Part shown: positions 11,683-23,693 of the stretch, one piece after another
How the letters are laid out: each line of letters begins with the position of its first letter
Position numbering within the stretch: the first letter of the stretch is position 1
Assembly: GCA_965644295.1 (NCBI GenBank)
Contig: CBFFRP010000149.1
Span: forward strand, 124,001 to 188,000
Direction of reading: 5' to 3'
Length of the DNA: 64,000 bases
Source of the DNA: Paraphysomonas bandaiensis
Taxonomy: Eukaryota > Chrysophyceae
The notes under the pieces: generated by a model
Told to the model about the DNA's origin: nothing
Seen by the model: only the letters and a program-made list of their open reading frames with translations
The model's database searches: none
Position numbers and translations under genes: made by a program

Positions 11683-12283
11683 TGGTAGCGAGCGAGGAGG
11701 AGAGAAGGAGGATAGAGGAGTAGTGCCACAGTTTAATGAGAGCAATGTTGAACAATGGATTGAAGACTTCGAAACGTTCCTCATGAGGAAAGAGCAAAGT
11801 GAAGTAGCGGTGGAGCCACCACCGAAGGAAAGCGACTTTGGGGAACAGCCACTCACGTTAATGGAGGAGAAGTCTTACAGACAGGCTGTGAAGAAGTACT
11901 GGAAGGCGAATGCCATAGCGTATTCGTACTGCAGAGAGGCAGTGCAAACATCTTCGAAGGCGCTTCAGAAATTCCATCTTCTACATAAAGGGTTCAAGGC
12001 TGATGGAAAAGGAAGCAACAGGTTTAAGGCGCATATTATGATTGATGAGTTGAAGAAGTGCTTTGCTGGAGGGAAGCAAAACAAGATCAGTGAGCTGTTG
12101 ACTCAGTATGGATCTTTCCGTATGCGTCCGGAGGAGACTGCGAAGGACTATATAATACGGTTTGAAATACTGCTGAAAGAGCTACAGGAGCAGCAGCAGG
12201 ACATATCGGAGCTCTCAAAAATAACACGGTTACGAGAAGGTCTGTTGAATGAAGAATATGCTCCTCTGAATGTTGCTTTGTAG
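11666..12283 (+). CDS. Copia gag, N-terminal part ending at an in-frame TAG
   Basis: An open frame of 205 codons starts inside the LTR, runs across the primer-binding site, and ends at TAG 12281-12283. The protein has the helical capsid-like pattern of copia Gag (QWIEDFETFL, GSFRMRPEETAKDYIIRFE, LREGLLNEE). Because the zinc-knuckle part of Gag follows in the same frame after the stop, the TAG lies inside gag rather than at the gag-pol border. It may be a disabling mutation or, less likely, a readthrough site. Confidence 0.8.
   Translation: MSVSQYGSERGGEKEDRGVVPQFNESNVEQWIEDFETFLMRKEQSEVAVEPPPKESDFGEQPLTLMEEKSYRQAVKKYWKANAIAYSYCREAVQTSSKALQKFHLLHKGFKADGKGSNRFKAHIMIDELKKCFAGGKQNKISELLTQYGSFRMRPEETAKDYIIRFEILLKELQEQQQDISELSKITRLREGLLNEEYAPLNVAL
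11683..11690 (+). promoter_or_regulatory. Primer-binding site, initiator tRNA-Met type
   Basis: TGGTAGCG lies directly after the 5' LTR. It is complementary to the CGCUACCA-type 3' end of initiator tRNA-Met and equals the start of the yeast Ty1 site. It lies within the gag coding frame. Confidence 0.75.
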
Positions 12284-15200
12284 TTGATGCCTGATGATGT
12301 TGATTATGCAACATTATCAAGGAAGATAGAAAGGTATGATGATACCATTCCTGGAAGGATTGCGTTAGAGCGGAAACGCAAGAAGGTGGAGGAGCTGAAT
12401 TTCATTGAAAAGAGCAAACGGTCTCGAACAGAACGGGATAAGCGTAAGAAGGGCAACTGTAGATATTGCAGGAAAGAAGGAATTCCTCATAGCCATTCAA
12501 CTGAACAGTGCAGGAGGAAGCAGAGGAAGAAGGATGGAGAGATATCAGGGCAGCGTCCTGGAAGTGCTGAGTATACGGGATGCAGAAATTGCAAGTCTCT
12601 GGAACATCTTGCTGCTGATTGTCCAACGACGAAGAAAAAGCATTCTAGAAGAGGAGAGAAAGGGAAGAATCATGGTAGGAAGCCGGACAAAAGGCTGCTG
12701 ACAGTAGAGAATATACGGCGTGGAGAACCAGCAGATTTCTCTGATGAAGATGAAGCAAATATGATCGAGGATGTTATGAAATTGTCATGCAATATACATG
12801 AAACGAATATATGTAGTGTAAATGATGACATGCATTATACATATATTGACACCTGCTGTTCATCATCAATGTTCTTGATGAATGATGTGACCATGCTTGA
12901 TACTCATATGAATACATCAAAGGTGATAAACGGCTCTAAGAAGGGATCAGAGATTCATATTACAAGTGTGGGTTCCCGTGGAGCATGGAGAGACATTGAA
13001 ATTTCAGATCAGATCAATCGATGCCTGTGCTCCGGACGTAAGCTGAACGAAATGGGCTATCGATTCACGGTGTGGTATGGGATCCAAATTTATGACTGTA
13101 ATACCGGTGAGCTGGTACTGGAGGGACCCATGAAGAATGGAATGACTGCAGTTCCAACTCAGCAGCTGTTGGAGCTTCCAGATGTGTCTACACCGAGTAA
13201 TTGTGAAGTAAATCTTAGCGATAGGACTGGTGAGGACGAGCTGGAGTTGCTGCATCGGAGAGCGGGTCACTTCAACAAACATGCTTTAGTAGAGGTACAT
13301 AAGAGGATGCTCATCATGGGTACAGGGTTGAAACGAAAACACCTCACAGCCAAGGTACACAAAAATCAGTGTTTGTGTGATGTGTGTGCCAGGTCTAAGA
13401 TAACCCGAGTCAGCTTCCGAACGAAGGACGAGAATTCCGTTAGACCGAATTTTTCAGCAGATATCGCTGTGTACTTAAATTGTCCTGCTAGAGGAGGTGA
13501 GAGGTATGTGTTAAAGATAACGCATCATGCCAGCAAAATGTTCTGGGCGACGGGTTTAGTCCACAGAACTGGGGAAGCGGTCTTAGAAGTCTTCAAAGAG
13601 CTATTTAGAGGAGATGTTAAAAGGTACAAGCTCAAGATGGAGCACTATCATGCAGATGGTGCAAGAGAGTTAATCAGTGAAGAGCTGCGTCAGTATCTTA
13701 GGACACAGGAGTGCTATCAACATACGTGGAGCTCAACAGACTCTCCAGAAATGAATGCCATAGAGGAGAGGAAGTTCAGAACTGCTGGAGAGATGACTCT
13801 TGCAATGCTAATCCAATCTGGACTGCCACCGCAATTTTGGCTGGATGCATACATGGCAGCCAGATATATTTTGATTCGATTGCCAACGAAAACAGATAAA
13901 GGGTATATGTCTCCTATAGAGTTTCTAACGGGTGAGCCTCCAAATTTGAGATATCTTAGGGTATGGGGGTGTCGAACTTATGTTCTTTCACCGAAGGCGG
14001 ATCGACGAAAGGATTGGGAGGATAAGGCTCTAGTTGGATATTTAATGGGTTACTCTGATGAGAAGGTAGGATACCATGTATATCTTCCTGAATCAAACAA
14101 GGTGGTGACTACAGTCCATATATTGACTGATGAGTCAACGCCATCACGATCAGAGAAGTATTTCGCAGAGATTGATGCTCTTCGAGTGCGGGAGGCCGCT
14201 AGACCCAAGCTTGCATCCGACTATGTCAGCTTAGAAGGAACGTATCATATTGATGATGAGGACGGACTTCTGTATAAGACAACAAGAGTTGTAGAACGTA
14301 AGGGTGTGATTGTAGCATATCGTTCACTTGTTACTGCAGGTCGCGAGCATATAGAGCACCGGGTGCCTATACACGTCGAAGACGTGGTGCGTATGACTGC
14401 AGAAACCCCCGGGAATACCGGGTACATAGGAAAGGGGGACGCCCTGAGTACTACGCCAGCCAGGGAGCTGGACCAGGGAAGACCTGGAGGGTTCCAGGAG
14501 AGTCCTGACCCAACCTGTCAACAGACAGTCGTGAGGTTGCAGACCATGACAGACCACCGTGGGTCTGGGGATGCGAGCGGGGCTCCTCCCACACCGCAAG
14601 ATTTGCGGGCTCAGGATGAGCAAGGTATGGGTTCGTATATATCTACTAGACGACCTATTGAACTAGATGGTGATGGTCGTGTACGGCGGAAACGGCTACA
14701 GCGTAGGTTGGCGAACGCATCGGTGTTAGGAGAAATAAATATGGTTGAGGTGCCAGATGCATGCACTGTTAACTTTAAACATGCAGAGTTTCAACATGAT
14801 GACTTTAAGATACCAGACTCCTATGCTGAAGCGGAGAGATCTCCACAGTACATGAAGTGGCGAGAAGCTCGGAAGGTGGAGAAGACCTCACTACTGAAGA
14901 GGCGTGTCTTAAAGATTGTGCGGACTCCACGGGGAGTGAAGTTGGTGCGAGCAAAGTATGTTCACACGGTGAAGAGAGACCTTCTGGGGAATGTAGTCAA
15001 GTATAAGGCGCGGCTGGTTGCATTAGGAAATTTACAAGAAAAAACGGAGGAGGAGCAGTCCACGTTTGCTCCAGTGGTCAAAGGAATAACCATTCGACTG
15101 GTGCTTGCAATTGCCTTTATGTTTCATATGCATGTACATCAGTTGGACGTATCATCAGCGTTTTGTTATGCCGATCTTGAGGAGGATGTTTATATATGGC

Positions 15201-16427
15201 ACCTCCACCTGATGAAGAGTTGCCAGCGGGGTGGTGTTTTCAATTGATCAAGGCCTTATATGGTTTGCGGTCATCACCAAGGCAGTGGAACAAGCATATT
15301 GACAAGTTTATCAAATCGTTACATTTTACTGCTTGCATTTTAGATACATGCTTGTATATGCGATGGAGTAATGGTCAATTGCACTTATTGCTGATATATG
15401 TTGATGATATTATCATTGCATCTGCTGATCTCACCTACTTAGAAAGTGTTAAACGTAGGTTCTGCGAAACGTTTGAAATGCACGATCTAGGTGTGTGCAA
15501 ACGGTTTCTGAATATCAGAATCACGAGAGGCGAGGACTGGTACATGTTAGATCAATCGGAATATGCCAAGAATATTGTAAAGAAATTCGATTCGTTTATG
15601 GGGAAGAGCAGTAAGAATAAGGAGACTCCACTACCTACCAATGTTCAGGATTTGTTGGCAGAGCAACGTGAGCTGACGGAGGAGCAGAAGCAGTGGGTCG
15701 AATCATTTCCGTATAGAGGAATTATTGGAGCGGTGTTGCATTTGGCGATTCACACTAGACCTGATCTGGCTTACGCTGTGGGGTTATTGGCTCGATTTAG
15801 TACTTCTCCAACATATGCGACTTGCAGATTAGCTATTCATTTGTTGAAATATTTACGTGGTACAGTTGATAAGGGAATCAGATTCAGTGGGAGTGAGTTT
15901 GATTTACATGTATTCAGTGATTCAGACTGGGCTGGTGATAGGATGACTAGGCGGTCCACAACGGGATACATCGTGCTTTTATGTGCGGGCGCTTTGGCCT
16001 GGCAGTCCAAGCTTCAGACCACAGTTGCGACTTCGAGCATGGAATCTGAGTATATGGCGGAGTATGCGGCTTTGCAAGAACTGGTGTGGCTTCGGGGGTG
16101 TTCAAGGAGCTCGGACTCTTGGTAGCGAAGCCGACTCCATTCTTTATGGATAGTAAGAGTGCAAAGGATCTTTCAGAGAATCCAGTGTATCATAAGAGGT
16201 CGAAGCATATTGACATCAAGTATCACTGGATAAGAGAACATGTTAATGGAAAATTTCCTACAGCAAAGTTGATTCATGTATCTACGGATGATATGGCGGC
16301 CGATATTTTTACAAAGGCGTTGTCCACGAAGATCTTCAGCCGTCATGAGAAAACGATTACCGGGGTTAAGAGGAGTGTGTCTAACAGTGTGGAGGAGCAG
16401 CAGAAGAAACGACCCCGAAGAGGTTAA
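12284..16427 (+). pseudogene. Copia gag C-terminus and pol, interrupted
   Basis: The frame is open 12284-15247, then continues in another frame at 15196-16125, and in a third at 16086-16427. In order are two zinc knuckles (CRYCRKEGIPHSHSTEQC; CRNCKSLEHLAADC), an aspartic protease with DTC in place of D-T/S-G, the integrase HHCC region and catalytic core, reverse transcriptase with YVDDI, and RNase H ending near DIFTKAL. The first frame change lies in an AT-dinucleotide run near 15190-15200. The second is at a run of five G near 16093-16099. Both look like slippage indels. The product is therefore split into three blocks. Confidence 0.9.
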
Positions 16428-16606
16428 AGGTGTGTTTTAGTGGGTGAAAATCCCACATAACTGTATATCTAGTTGACTGCTAGATATATATGTATCTTTA
16501 AAAGATTTCACATCTGTTTTTACCTATGGGACTAGATAGTCATAGCATTATCAGATTATTGTGATCACTGTTGTTTTATCTCACTGCATTCTACATTGAG
16601 TGGGAG

Positions 16607-16900
16607 TATTAGAATATGGATCTTATTCTAGTATATTCAGTATGTCACTTCAAGACAATGTACGAGAATACAGTGAAATATAGTGATGTACAAATGCTGT
16701 GATGATATTGAGAAACTGAAATAGTGTGATCGTTCAAGATATGTTCAGTAACGAGAGGTTCGCATATGTAGGATATTATGCAGGGATTATAATGAGTTAG
16801 TGTTGGTTATCACAACTTCGTGTAAACGATATTAATAAATCTATCTAGTCTTACGACAAATTCTCTCTGTGATCTAGTGTAAAATGAGCGTTTCTCAATA
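16607..16900 (+). repeat. 3' LTR of the copia element
   Basis: Identical to the 5' LTR. It is preceded by the purine-rich stretch GAGTGGGAG and followed by the target duplication GTTGA. A diverged inverted copy of the same LTR lies at the end of the window. Confidence 0.95.
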
Positions 16901-16905
16901 GTTGA

Positions 16906-17508
16906 AATGAACGAAATAATTTATCATGTTGTTGACATGTGTTACATGACAACACACACAACTGTGTATACAATTATAATAACGTAATCTATCTAGTTTG
17001 ACTAACTTAAACTTCTCTTGAAACGATCTTAATCATCTGAAAATGGTCAATACTCAATACGTTTCTCAGTACACGTTCCTATCAAATACTTAATATGGTA
17101 GAGGTAGAGTACGACTACTGTACCACTAAACTATAGTTGCCTCTTTAGCTACTGTGTATACATAGATAATACAGAGAGTACTGTACACTAGCCGTTGGTC
17201 TATGGAATCTCATTGTAGCAATATTTACATCACTTTACTTGAGGATAGCATTTATCAAGAAACAAGGGGAGGGGGGAGGCAAGCCCCTTTTTACCCCCAA
17301 ACCCCCAAGGGTAAAAAACATTTGCTTTCTTACTTCCATTACAGACTTTAATGACATGTGAGAGAGTTGCAATTTTCAAAAAGTTCAGCTTCAGTATTTA
17401 TGTTTTGAATCCGTCTCCAGTGTTCAAGAATATTAAGGGTGAAGATGTACAAGTCAGAGAAATTGCATGGTTTGTTTGCATGAATGATATGATACAGGAG
17501 GAAATAAC
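16906..17508. other. Region without gene; likely remainder of the older LTR
   Basis: Pieces near 16980-17060 (AATCTATCTAGT, then AAAATGGTCAATACTCAATACG) resemble the 3' part of the copia LTR and gag start (AATCTATCTAGT, AAAATGAGCGTTTCTCAATATGG). This supports insertion of the young element into an older relative. At 17272-17325 a G-run/C-run stretch (GGGGAGGGGGGAGG, then CCCCCAAACCCCC) stands out from the AT-rich background. Confidence 0.35.
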
Positions 17509-17775
17509 CAGTTATTTTTCATGAACAAACCTTCTCTTGACGAAAAGTTAAAATCAGCGATGAACGCTCTTGCGAGCAAAATCGGTCGGTAAGTTATTGT
17601 TGACCACGATATTAACCTATTAAAAAATGATCTCAAAATGGCAAGCGAAACACAGTTGCAATTCATTACTTGCATCGTGGTCAACAATAACTTACCGACC
17701 GATTTTCCTCTCAAGAGCGTTCATCGCTGATTTCATCTTTTCGTCAAGAGAAGGTTTGTTCATGAAAAATAACTG
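17509..17775. repeat. Long fold-back inverted repeat (102-bp arms)
   Basis: The left arm 17509-17610 and right arm 17674-17775 are inverted copies with only a few mismatches, separated by a 63-nt spacer. Transcribed, this would form a long hairpin. There is no conserved coding content; the 86-codon frame across it is an artefact. It lies just downstream of the IMPACT gene's 3' end. Confidence 0.85.
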
Positions 17776-17929
17776 ACTTAGTTAGTATCGTCGAAAGGGA
17801 TTTATATGCAGAGCGATACAACAATGAAGACTATATATACATTACGACTTTCTTGGTACCCCTCGTTTTTTTATATTGTCTACACGTTTACACTACAACA
17901 CTATATAGCCTTTACTTATTTTACATCTC

Positions 17930-18883
17930 TCAATGCGTTGAGTTCTTTTTCTTATTTTTCTTCCCCGAGCTACTATTTGTATTTGTTTCTCTGGAGCACA
18001 GCCCACATGCCTCTATTCCGATCCTGGCAACGTTTGCAATGTGCTTAAATCTATCTGGCCCTAAGTGAATTCCGCCATACCATCTTGACACTACAACTAA
18101 TACATTATCTGCTCCCATTACAGCTAGAAGCTGAGCAAGCTTTTGCCCTGCCGCTGCTTCTCCATCATCGTCATTGTCTGCAATAACTACCGAGCCTTCT
18201 CGGTCCTCAGAAACTGTCAATATTCTGTAAGCGTACATTTTGTGCGTTGCTCTGGCTATCTTACGATCAGCAGTAAGTGTACGCAAAACATAGTTCACAT
18301 CATCCACACTTAATACTCTGGCGACATGTGCCTGAAACGTGCTTTTCCGGTCCACTAAAGGCTCCCCGTGGTAAATTTCATACTCATCATTCATGTTAAT
18401 ATCATCATATTCTCCCTCAGAATCTTGTATTTCCGCATTCCTATCATTTATTTCTGTTTCAGTGAACACACCAGCAGATGACAAGTTAGCCGATACATTT
18501 CCTAATGAGCCAGTGTGTATATGTTCTTTCACCCACTCAACACAGTCGAACAGCACGACTTCACCTCCACTCTCTGAATATATGATGCTGAAAGCATCCA
18601 TCGCAGACTCTCTAACTGAATCTAAAATGTCACGTCCAATCAATTCAAATACAGGGGCACTTTCGGATGGATAAGTAGATGGTAATGTCGTTCTCAAATT
18701 GACTCCTGCATTAACTTTTATATCCACCACATGTGCATCGGCATATGTATCAAAACGAGTTGTGATAATCTCATCACCGTATATAGATTTCAATACATCG
18801 ATCTCCTCCTCCTGTCGGGATAAGTTCTCTGAGTGTTGTTCATCTTTCTCCATATTAATACAGTGAGATAGTGTATGTAACAA
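17930..18883 (-). CDS. IMPACT: IMPACT/YIH1 homologue (RWD + UPF0029)
   Basis: Intronless, 317 aa. Residues about 24-125 form an RWD domain (EEEIDVLKSIYGDEI, then the YPSESAPVFEL segment that marks RWD). Residues about 175-295 form the UPF0029/IMPACT domain, with KSTFQAHVARV, DDDGEAAAGQKLAQLL and VVVSRWYGGIHLGPDRFKHI. In yeast and animals this protein competes with GCN2 for GCN1 and so dampens amino-acid starvation signalling; the same role is inferred here. Met11 (MEKDEQ) is an alternative start and would give a more typical N-terminus. The C-terminus is Lys/Ser-rich. The gene is divergent from GET1. Confidence 0.93.
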   Translation of the reverse strand: MLHTLSHCINMEKDEQHSENLSRQEEEIDVLKSIYGDEIITTRFDTYADAHVVDIKVNAGVNLRTTLPSTYPSESAPVFELIGRDILDSVRESAMDAFSIIYSESGGEVVLFDCVEWVKEHIHTGSLGNVSANLSSAGVFTETEINDRNAEIQDSEGEYDDINMNDEYEIYHGEPLVDRKSTFQAHVARVLSVDDVNYVLRTLTADRKIARATHKMYAYRILTVSEDREGSVVIADNDDDGEAAAGQKLAQLLAVMGADNVLVVVSRWYGGIHLGPDRFKHIANVARIGIEACGLCSRETNTNSSSGKKNKKKNSTH

Positions 18884-19461
18884 CTGATATAAGTCGTATG
18901 GTTATACTTGTGAATACAAGGCACTACTAGGATGCAAGTATACAGCTAAACAGTTGTTTAGGATCGCTCCCCAGTGAAGTAAACCCTTTCTTATCCCTAT
19001 AAGGAGGGGGTTAGAGAGTAATTGGTAGTAAGGGAGTGTTGTATGGTTAGTTTGATGCAAGAGCTTATGGATGTTATGTGTAGATGAGACTGCTGCTGTG
19101 TGATATGACCATCTAACTGCTTCTATACGTACCGTATACCGTATATGCTACTCTGTGTGTGCGTATGATGTACTCCTATACCACTGCTGTATACACAAAA
19201 GTACATTTAGGCAATACAAAAACTTTGTGTATACATGCATATTCATTACTTTCTATATCAAAAAACAAGAGAAATTGTACCAGAAAGTAGGAAAACTATT
19301 TCCAAAATGACAAAACCCTGTATTTGGATTCCAAAAAACTCTAATATATAGATTCCTGTTGTCCTCATATATTAATGCATATATCAATGTGTTCATACCA
19401 TAATAACATACATACATACCACACCTCTCCATTCATAGTGTGATTGATATCATTATTCATT
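18884..19461. other. Divergent promoter region, IMPACT / GET1
   Basis: About 580 bp without coding signal, AT-rich, with many TATA-like and CATA motifs. No repeat family seen elsewhere in the window was recognised in it. Confidence 0.4.
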
Positions 19462-20191
19462 ATGATTCTAAGTATTCAAGATCCTCAAATATTCACATGT
19501 ATCCTCTGGATATGCCTCCTTGTAGAGGCTACCAGAATAGCTCTAGGTACACACATATATCTATATAATCCCATATACAACTGAATATAACTATATATAC
19601 ACAGGATTATATATGATTCGTCCATCTAATAAGTTGAAGATAGTATTGAATCAACATAAATCAATATTGAAAGAATTACAAACTATTAAAAGTATTCAAC
19701 TTGAGTTTGTAAGACACTCATTATTAACAAGAAAAATTATTAAAATTGAAAAAGAAATAACTGATCTTCGTGGTATGTTATATATATCTTTTATTTATCA
19801 TGTAATATCGATTTCAGCTGCAGCATCAAATGTTCTTGTAAATTTAAAGCGCAAATTTGGAATCTTTAGGGCAAGTACACCTGTCGATGGTCTGATATAT
19901 TTCTAACGATATTTGTTTAGGTTGCAGTCTTCGCCTGTTTATGTTTTTTGCTTGGTTGGCGTCAGTTGGTTGTATGCGAAGCATCGGTGAGCTTTATGAT
20001 CTCTGTTTCTTGCTACCTAATATGTATATGATATTCAGGGCTTTCCAGTTATGGCAAAATTCTTTTCAAGTAGCAACGTAGTCATCTACAGAGGATGGAT
20101 TCATATTCTTCTCTCGATGCTAGCCTGTCGATATGTACTTAGAAAGGTTGTTACATTTGTGTTCCCAAGTTGTAGATCGCAGCAGTTCTAA
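19462..20191 (+). CDS. GET1: GET1/WRB-like receptor for tail-anchored protein insertion
   Basis: Five exons (19462-19546, 19605-19772, 19818-19870, 19921-19986, 20039-20191) give 174 aa. The N-terminus is a hydrophobic segment (about 10-28). A basic helical coiled coil follows (about 33-84, KLKIVLNQHKSILKELQTIK and LLTRKIIKIEKEITDL). Two further hydrophobic segments come from exons 4 and 5. That topology, one membrane helix, a cytosolic coiled coil, then two helices, is that of GET1/WRB. With GET2/CAML, GET1 receives tail-anchored proteins from GET3 at the ER. The intron 19871-19920 starts with GC (AGG|GCAAGT); any GT alternative there loses the reading frame. Sequence similarity is weak, so the call rests on topology and length. 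Confidence 0.65.
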
Positions 20192-21070
20192 ATTCATAAG
20201 TATCGTCGAACTTGTATCATCAAATGGTTGAATGTGCGTTTGTCGTATGTTTGTGTCATGCCGTGTAGTTCTAAAGTTATCTGGCTTGAAGTTTTGATGA
20301 CTATTAGGCTTAGTTAAACTTCGTGTAGAATATTCATATTTTCATTGTCAGCTGGAGGCTTTAATAGAAGTTTGGGGTTCCGTAGAGCTAGAGGGAAATG
20401 TTCAATAAAGGCTAGTGAACGTACTTCAGCTCAGAAGGCTTGATCAGTTGTACTAGATATCAATATATCTCATATATTGTGTGCACAAAAGCAAGAAAGA
20501 AGAATCACGTTCTTGTATCTCGTGAGATACATCTCTTATAAAAGAAGTTCAGCAGCATACTATATAAGTAAACTACAGACTACAGTGAAAAGTAAAATGT
20601 TGCTATTTCCGGATAATATTCTGGCTGTCATGGGATTGAAAGGCTGACTTCACAGTATAACAACTTTTACTACACTATATAGAGTACATTAGATGTATAG
20701 TATTAACAGCTAGCTACAGTGCCATAGTACGTTATACGTTAGCAGTATACCATTATCTATTATACGGGTTGTAGTCCAATATGTATAGTATCTTAGTGTG
20801 TTGTGTGAGGGCATACAAGTGTAGTGTGTGACAGTAAGGAAAGATTGTAGTATAAGCCATTATTATCACACACGAACTCTGATAAACAAGTTAATTTACT
20901 TTAACCTCTGTTATCAACATATGGCTTGCAACAAGAACTTGTAGTGTAAAGAGATGTCTATATACTATATTGCCTAGCTATCCTATACAAATAGATGCAA
21001 ACTAATAAAGAGCGGTAAGTAACGGATTTAATCAGTGAATACTTTAGATAGGACACCGAGTATTTCCCTT
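20192..21070. other. Convergent intergenic region, nothing recognised
   Basis: About 880 bp between the 3' ends of GET1 and the OSCA/CSC1 gene. It is AT-rich, with no open frame of note, no repeat shared with the rest of the window and no RNA gene I could recognise. Confidence 0.4.
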
Positions 21071-23693
21071 TTACCAATGAAATTCCTCAAAGCCCAACAC
21101 CTCCTTTTCTACTTGTAGATCTATTTTTCCTGGCACCCTAAGTGAAGGCTGCGTAAATTCGTTTATATCATTCAGTCCATCACCATTATATTTATACTGA
21201 TCTAGATCCAATGAGGCAGCGACCTCCAGTGGTAGTTGGTCCGCCAGTGCCGAGTGCATCATCCGTCCTCGACCACTATATACAAGCGTGATCACCAGCA
21301 GTGCACCCAGTGCGTATATTTGATCGTATGATTCTTTGAGAACCATCATACCCACCATCGTACATTGGGCAATAATCAACCCAAAAGAGAATCTCTCCGC
21401 TAACAAGGGGTACATCTTTCCACCTGTCTCAAAAACTGGGTCGTATATATAGAGCATTTGGTGCTTGTAAACGAGCCCGGCAAGAAAAAAATAGCACATG
21501 GACATCAAGAGTAGTATTGGGGAAATGTTCGCGTAGGTCATCGAGACAACTACAACCACCATATCTTGGGCATATATCTTGTCAATTGGCAACCATCCTG
21601 CATTTGTTATATTTCGAATAATGCCAAGATAAACGGCATCCTTGTCCCTGGGAGTTTTATCCGGTGTGAGATATTTCAGCGCGTGTCCAGCGTATCCTAC
21701 TACACGCATGAGCTCCATTCCTAGGCCTGTGAAAGCCTTCCACATGATATACTCCGTAAAAAATCCGCCAACAGCAGGAAGCGAGGCACCTAAAAGCTCA
21801 AATGCGGAAGAAGGCGATTTAAGGATATCTGACAAAGCATCCACAACGGACCCAGCAATAGTCGTTACCAAGAGGACATTGATAACCTGAAAGTTAAAAT
21901 ACCTCTTGAATACACCAGCCTGTACTCGTGAAACGGACACGATGCCCTCAAAAATACCTAGAGCAGTAAGAATTGGTGGAAGAAGGCTCATGAGAACCAA
22001 GAGTGCAAGAGGCTGCATAGATTCTACAATTGAGAGAACAAAGGATGATCTTTCGCATAGCATATTCACTGTATCGGAATAGGATCTAATGGACGAGGAC
22101 GATACCACAAGCGATACAACAGTTACAGGGGCAATCCACGCGACAATAAGAAGGGTAACCACAATTTCCACGAGAGTTACACGCATCATCTGGTTTATGC
22201 GGGTTACATACATGTTGTCCCATAGAATATCGTTCGATTCAGGACACTCACTGACAGTCAATTTTCCGGCTCTTCTGGTGTGAACTACTTGTCTTGCACA
22301 CGTCGCAGCGCTGAAAGTATTAAAAGTCACAAACCCTTTTGACAAAAATAATGTCTGACTATCACACGAACTAATTAGAGCCGTACTCTCATTAAGAGGA
22401 GCAGGGTCATAAGTACGACCCCTCTTGATAGTGTTCCAACAGTCTTTCGCGGAGGTAGATGAGAGGATACTGCAGCACCAGTTGTAGTATGAAATACGTC
22501 TCGTTACTGGCGGTAGAGAACTATCCTCACCACTATTAAACTCAACATCCACTCTGGGGTCACTAAACGTACAGTTCTGTGGCTCTAGTCGAGAACTAAT
22601 AGGCTCTATAATAATGCTTCCACGGCGTGAGAGCATATACTCAAGTGATCCTGCATCTTCCACTGGCACATACCTTGCAACAGTGGCAACGGCATTCTGT
22701 CTAGAAGAGTTATTCGCCTGCTCCACAAACATCATCAATCGCTCCTTCTCCTTTGCTATCGCATTATTTAGAGCGGATATTAGCTGTCGGTGGTATCGGA
22801 TGGAATCGACCTCGTAAGACATCCCCCCGATTAGCACGCTTGGCCTTACACCCGTGCGTTTAAAGTTGTACATCGTGCGTTCTAAGGTCGTGACTGCCTT
22901 TAGGCGGTCAGATATCATTTCATCTAGAACGCGTGTGTCAATGCAAAGCCTTGCGTTATGTACCTGTCCCGGGTAGAGTGTTTCGAAGTATGCTCTCAGT
23001 GTGATGTTTGAACGCAGGTTCGATGGAACGTCTTGTACGATTATAGTGCGGGTACGTGCTCGCCTTTGTCGCAAATACATGTGACGATAACGTGTATATA
23101 CAACATACTCTTCTTCAAGCATGTATAAGCTGATAATTGTAAGTATGAACATCCCGCCTGTGTGATACCAAAGCAACGGACTCTGTTGGGGTATACTTGA
23201 CATGGAAAGTGAGTCAAATGAATTCAGATTTGCATCACTATATGTTGACCTGCGTAATGAAATGATCTAGAGATGGAACAGTGACAGAAGTATCATACCA
23301 GTTAATGGGAAGAAGAACACACAAACCATATATACTAAAATAGGCACAAATCTGAAGTGCCAATCTGTAGAATCTAATAAAGAACACGACATCATATCCA
23401 GCTTTCTCTAGAACTGTTCTTTCATCAATATTCCAAAGGTAGATAATCCACCCCAGATAAGAATCAGTTGGCATTGGAGGTGGAACTTGATTGGGAAACT
23501 TAATACTCTTAGTATGAAAGTGTGACGGGTATATAGAGCGTATCACTATGAATGACAATACGCATATAGTGAATAGCAATATATTTAATATCAACATATC
23601 GAATAAAACACCCATATCAACATTACTTGATTGATTGAATGCATCGACATTCTCCAGCCATGAAGGTATCAGCCAATCTAATCGTCTTCTCAT
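21071..23693 (-). CDS. OSCA/CSC1/TMEM63-type mechanosensitive channel
   Basis: Two exons, complement 23299-23693 and 21071-23249, with a 49-nt intron; 857 aa. Order: hydrophobic segment at about 29-51, loop, a second hydrophobic stretch ending LLPINW, a third after LLWYHTGGMF, then YVVYTRYRHMYLRQRRARTRTIIVQDVP at the start of the cytosolic PHM7-type domain (about 195-450). A run of hydrophobic helices (about 470-780) corresponds to the RSN1_7TM/DUF221 core. Length and layout match OSCA/CSC1 proteins, which are hyperosmolality- and stretch-gated cation channels of the plasma or organelle membrane. The joined codon (TG|G, Trp) restores one continuous frame. Confidence 0.88.

Larger units (their letters stand above)
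11389..16900 (+). mobile_element. Ty1/copia-type LTR retrotransposon, young, broken reading frames
   Basis: The two 294-bp LTRs (11389-11682, 16607-16900) are identical by eye. The element is flanked by the direct repeat GTTGA (11384-11388 and 16901-16905). The pol order protease, integrase, reverse transcriptase, RNase H places it in the copia superfamily. A primer-binding site abuts the 5' LTR and a purine stretch (GAGTGGGAG) abuts the 3' LTR. Identical LTRs imply recent insertion. The coding region nevertheless has one in-frame stop and two frame changes, so this copy probably makes no full Gag-Pol unless those are recoding sites or sequence errors. Confidence 0.95.
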
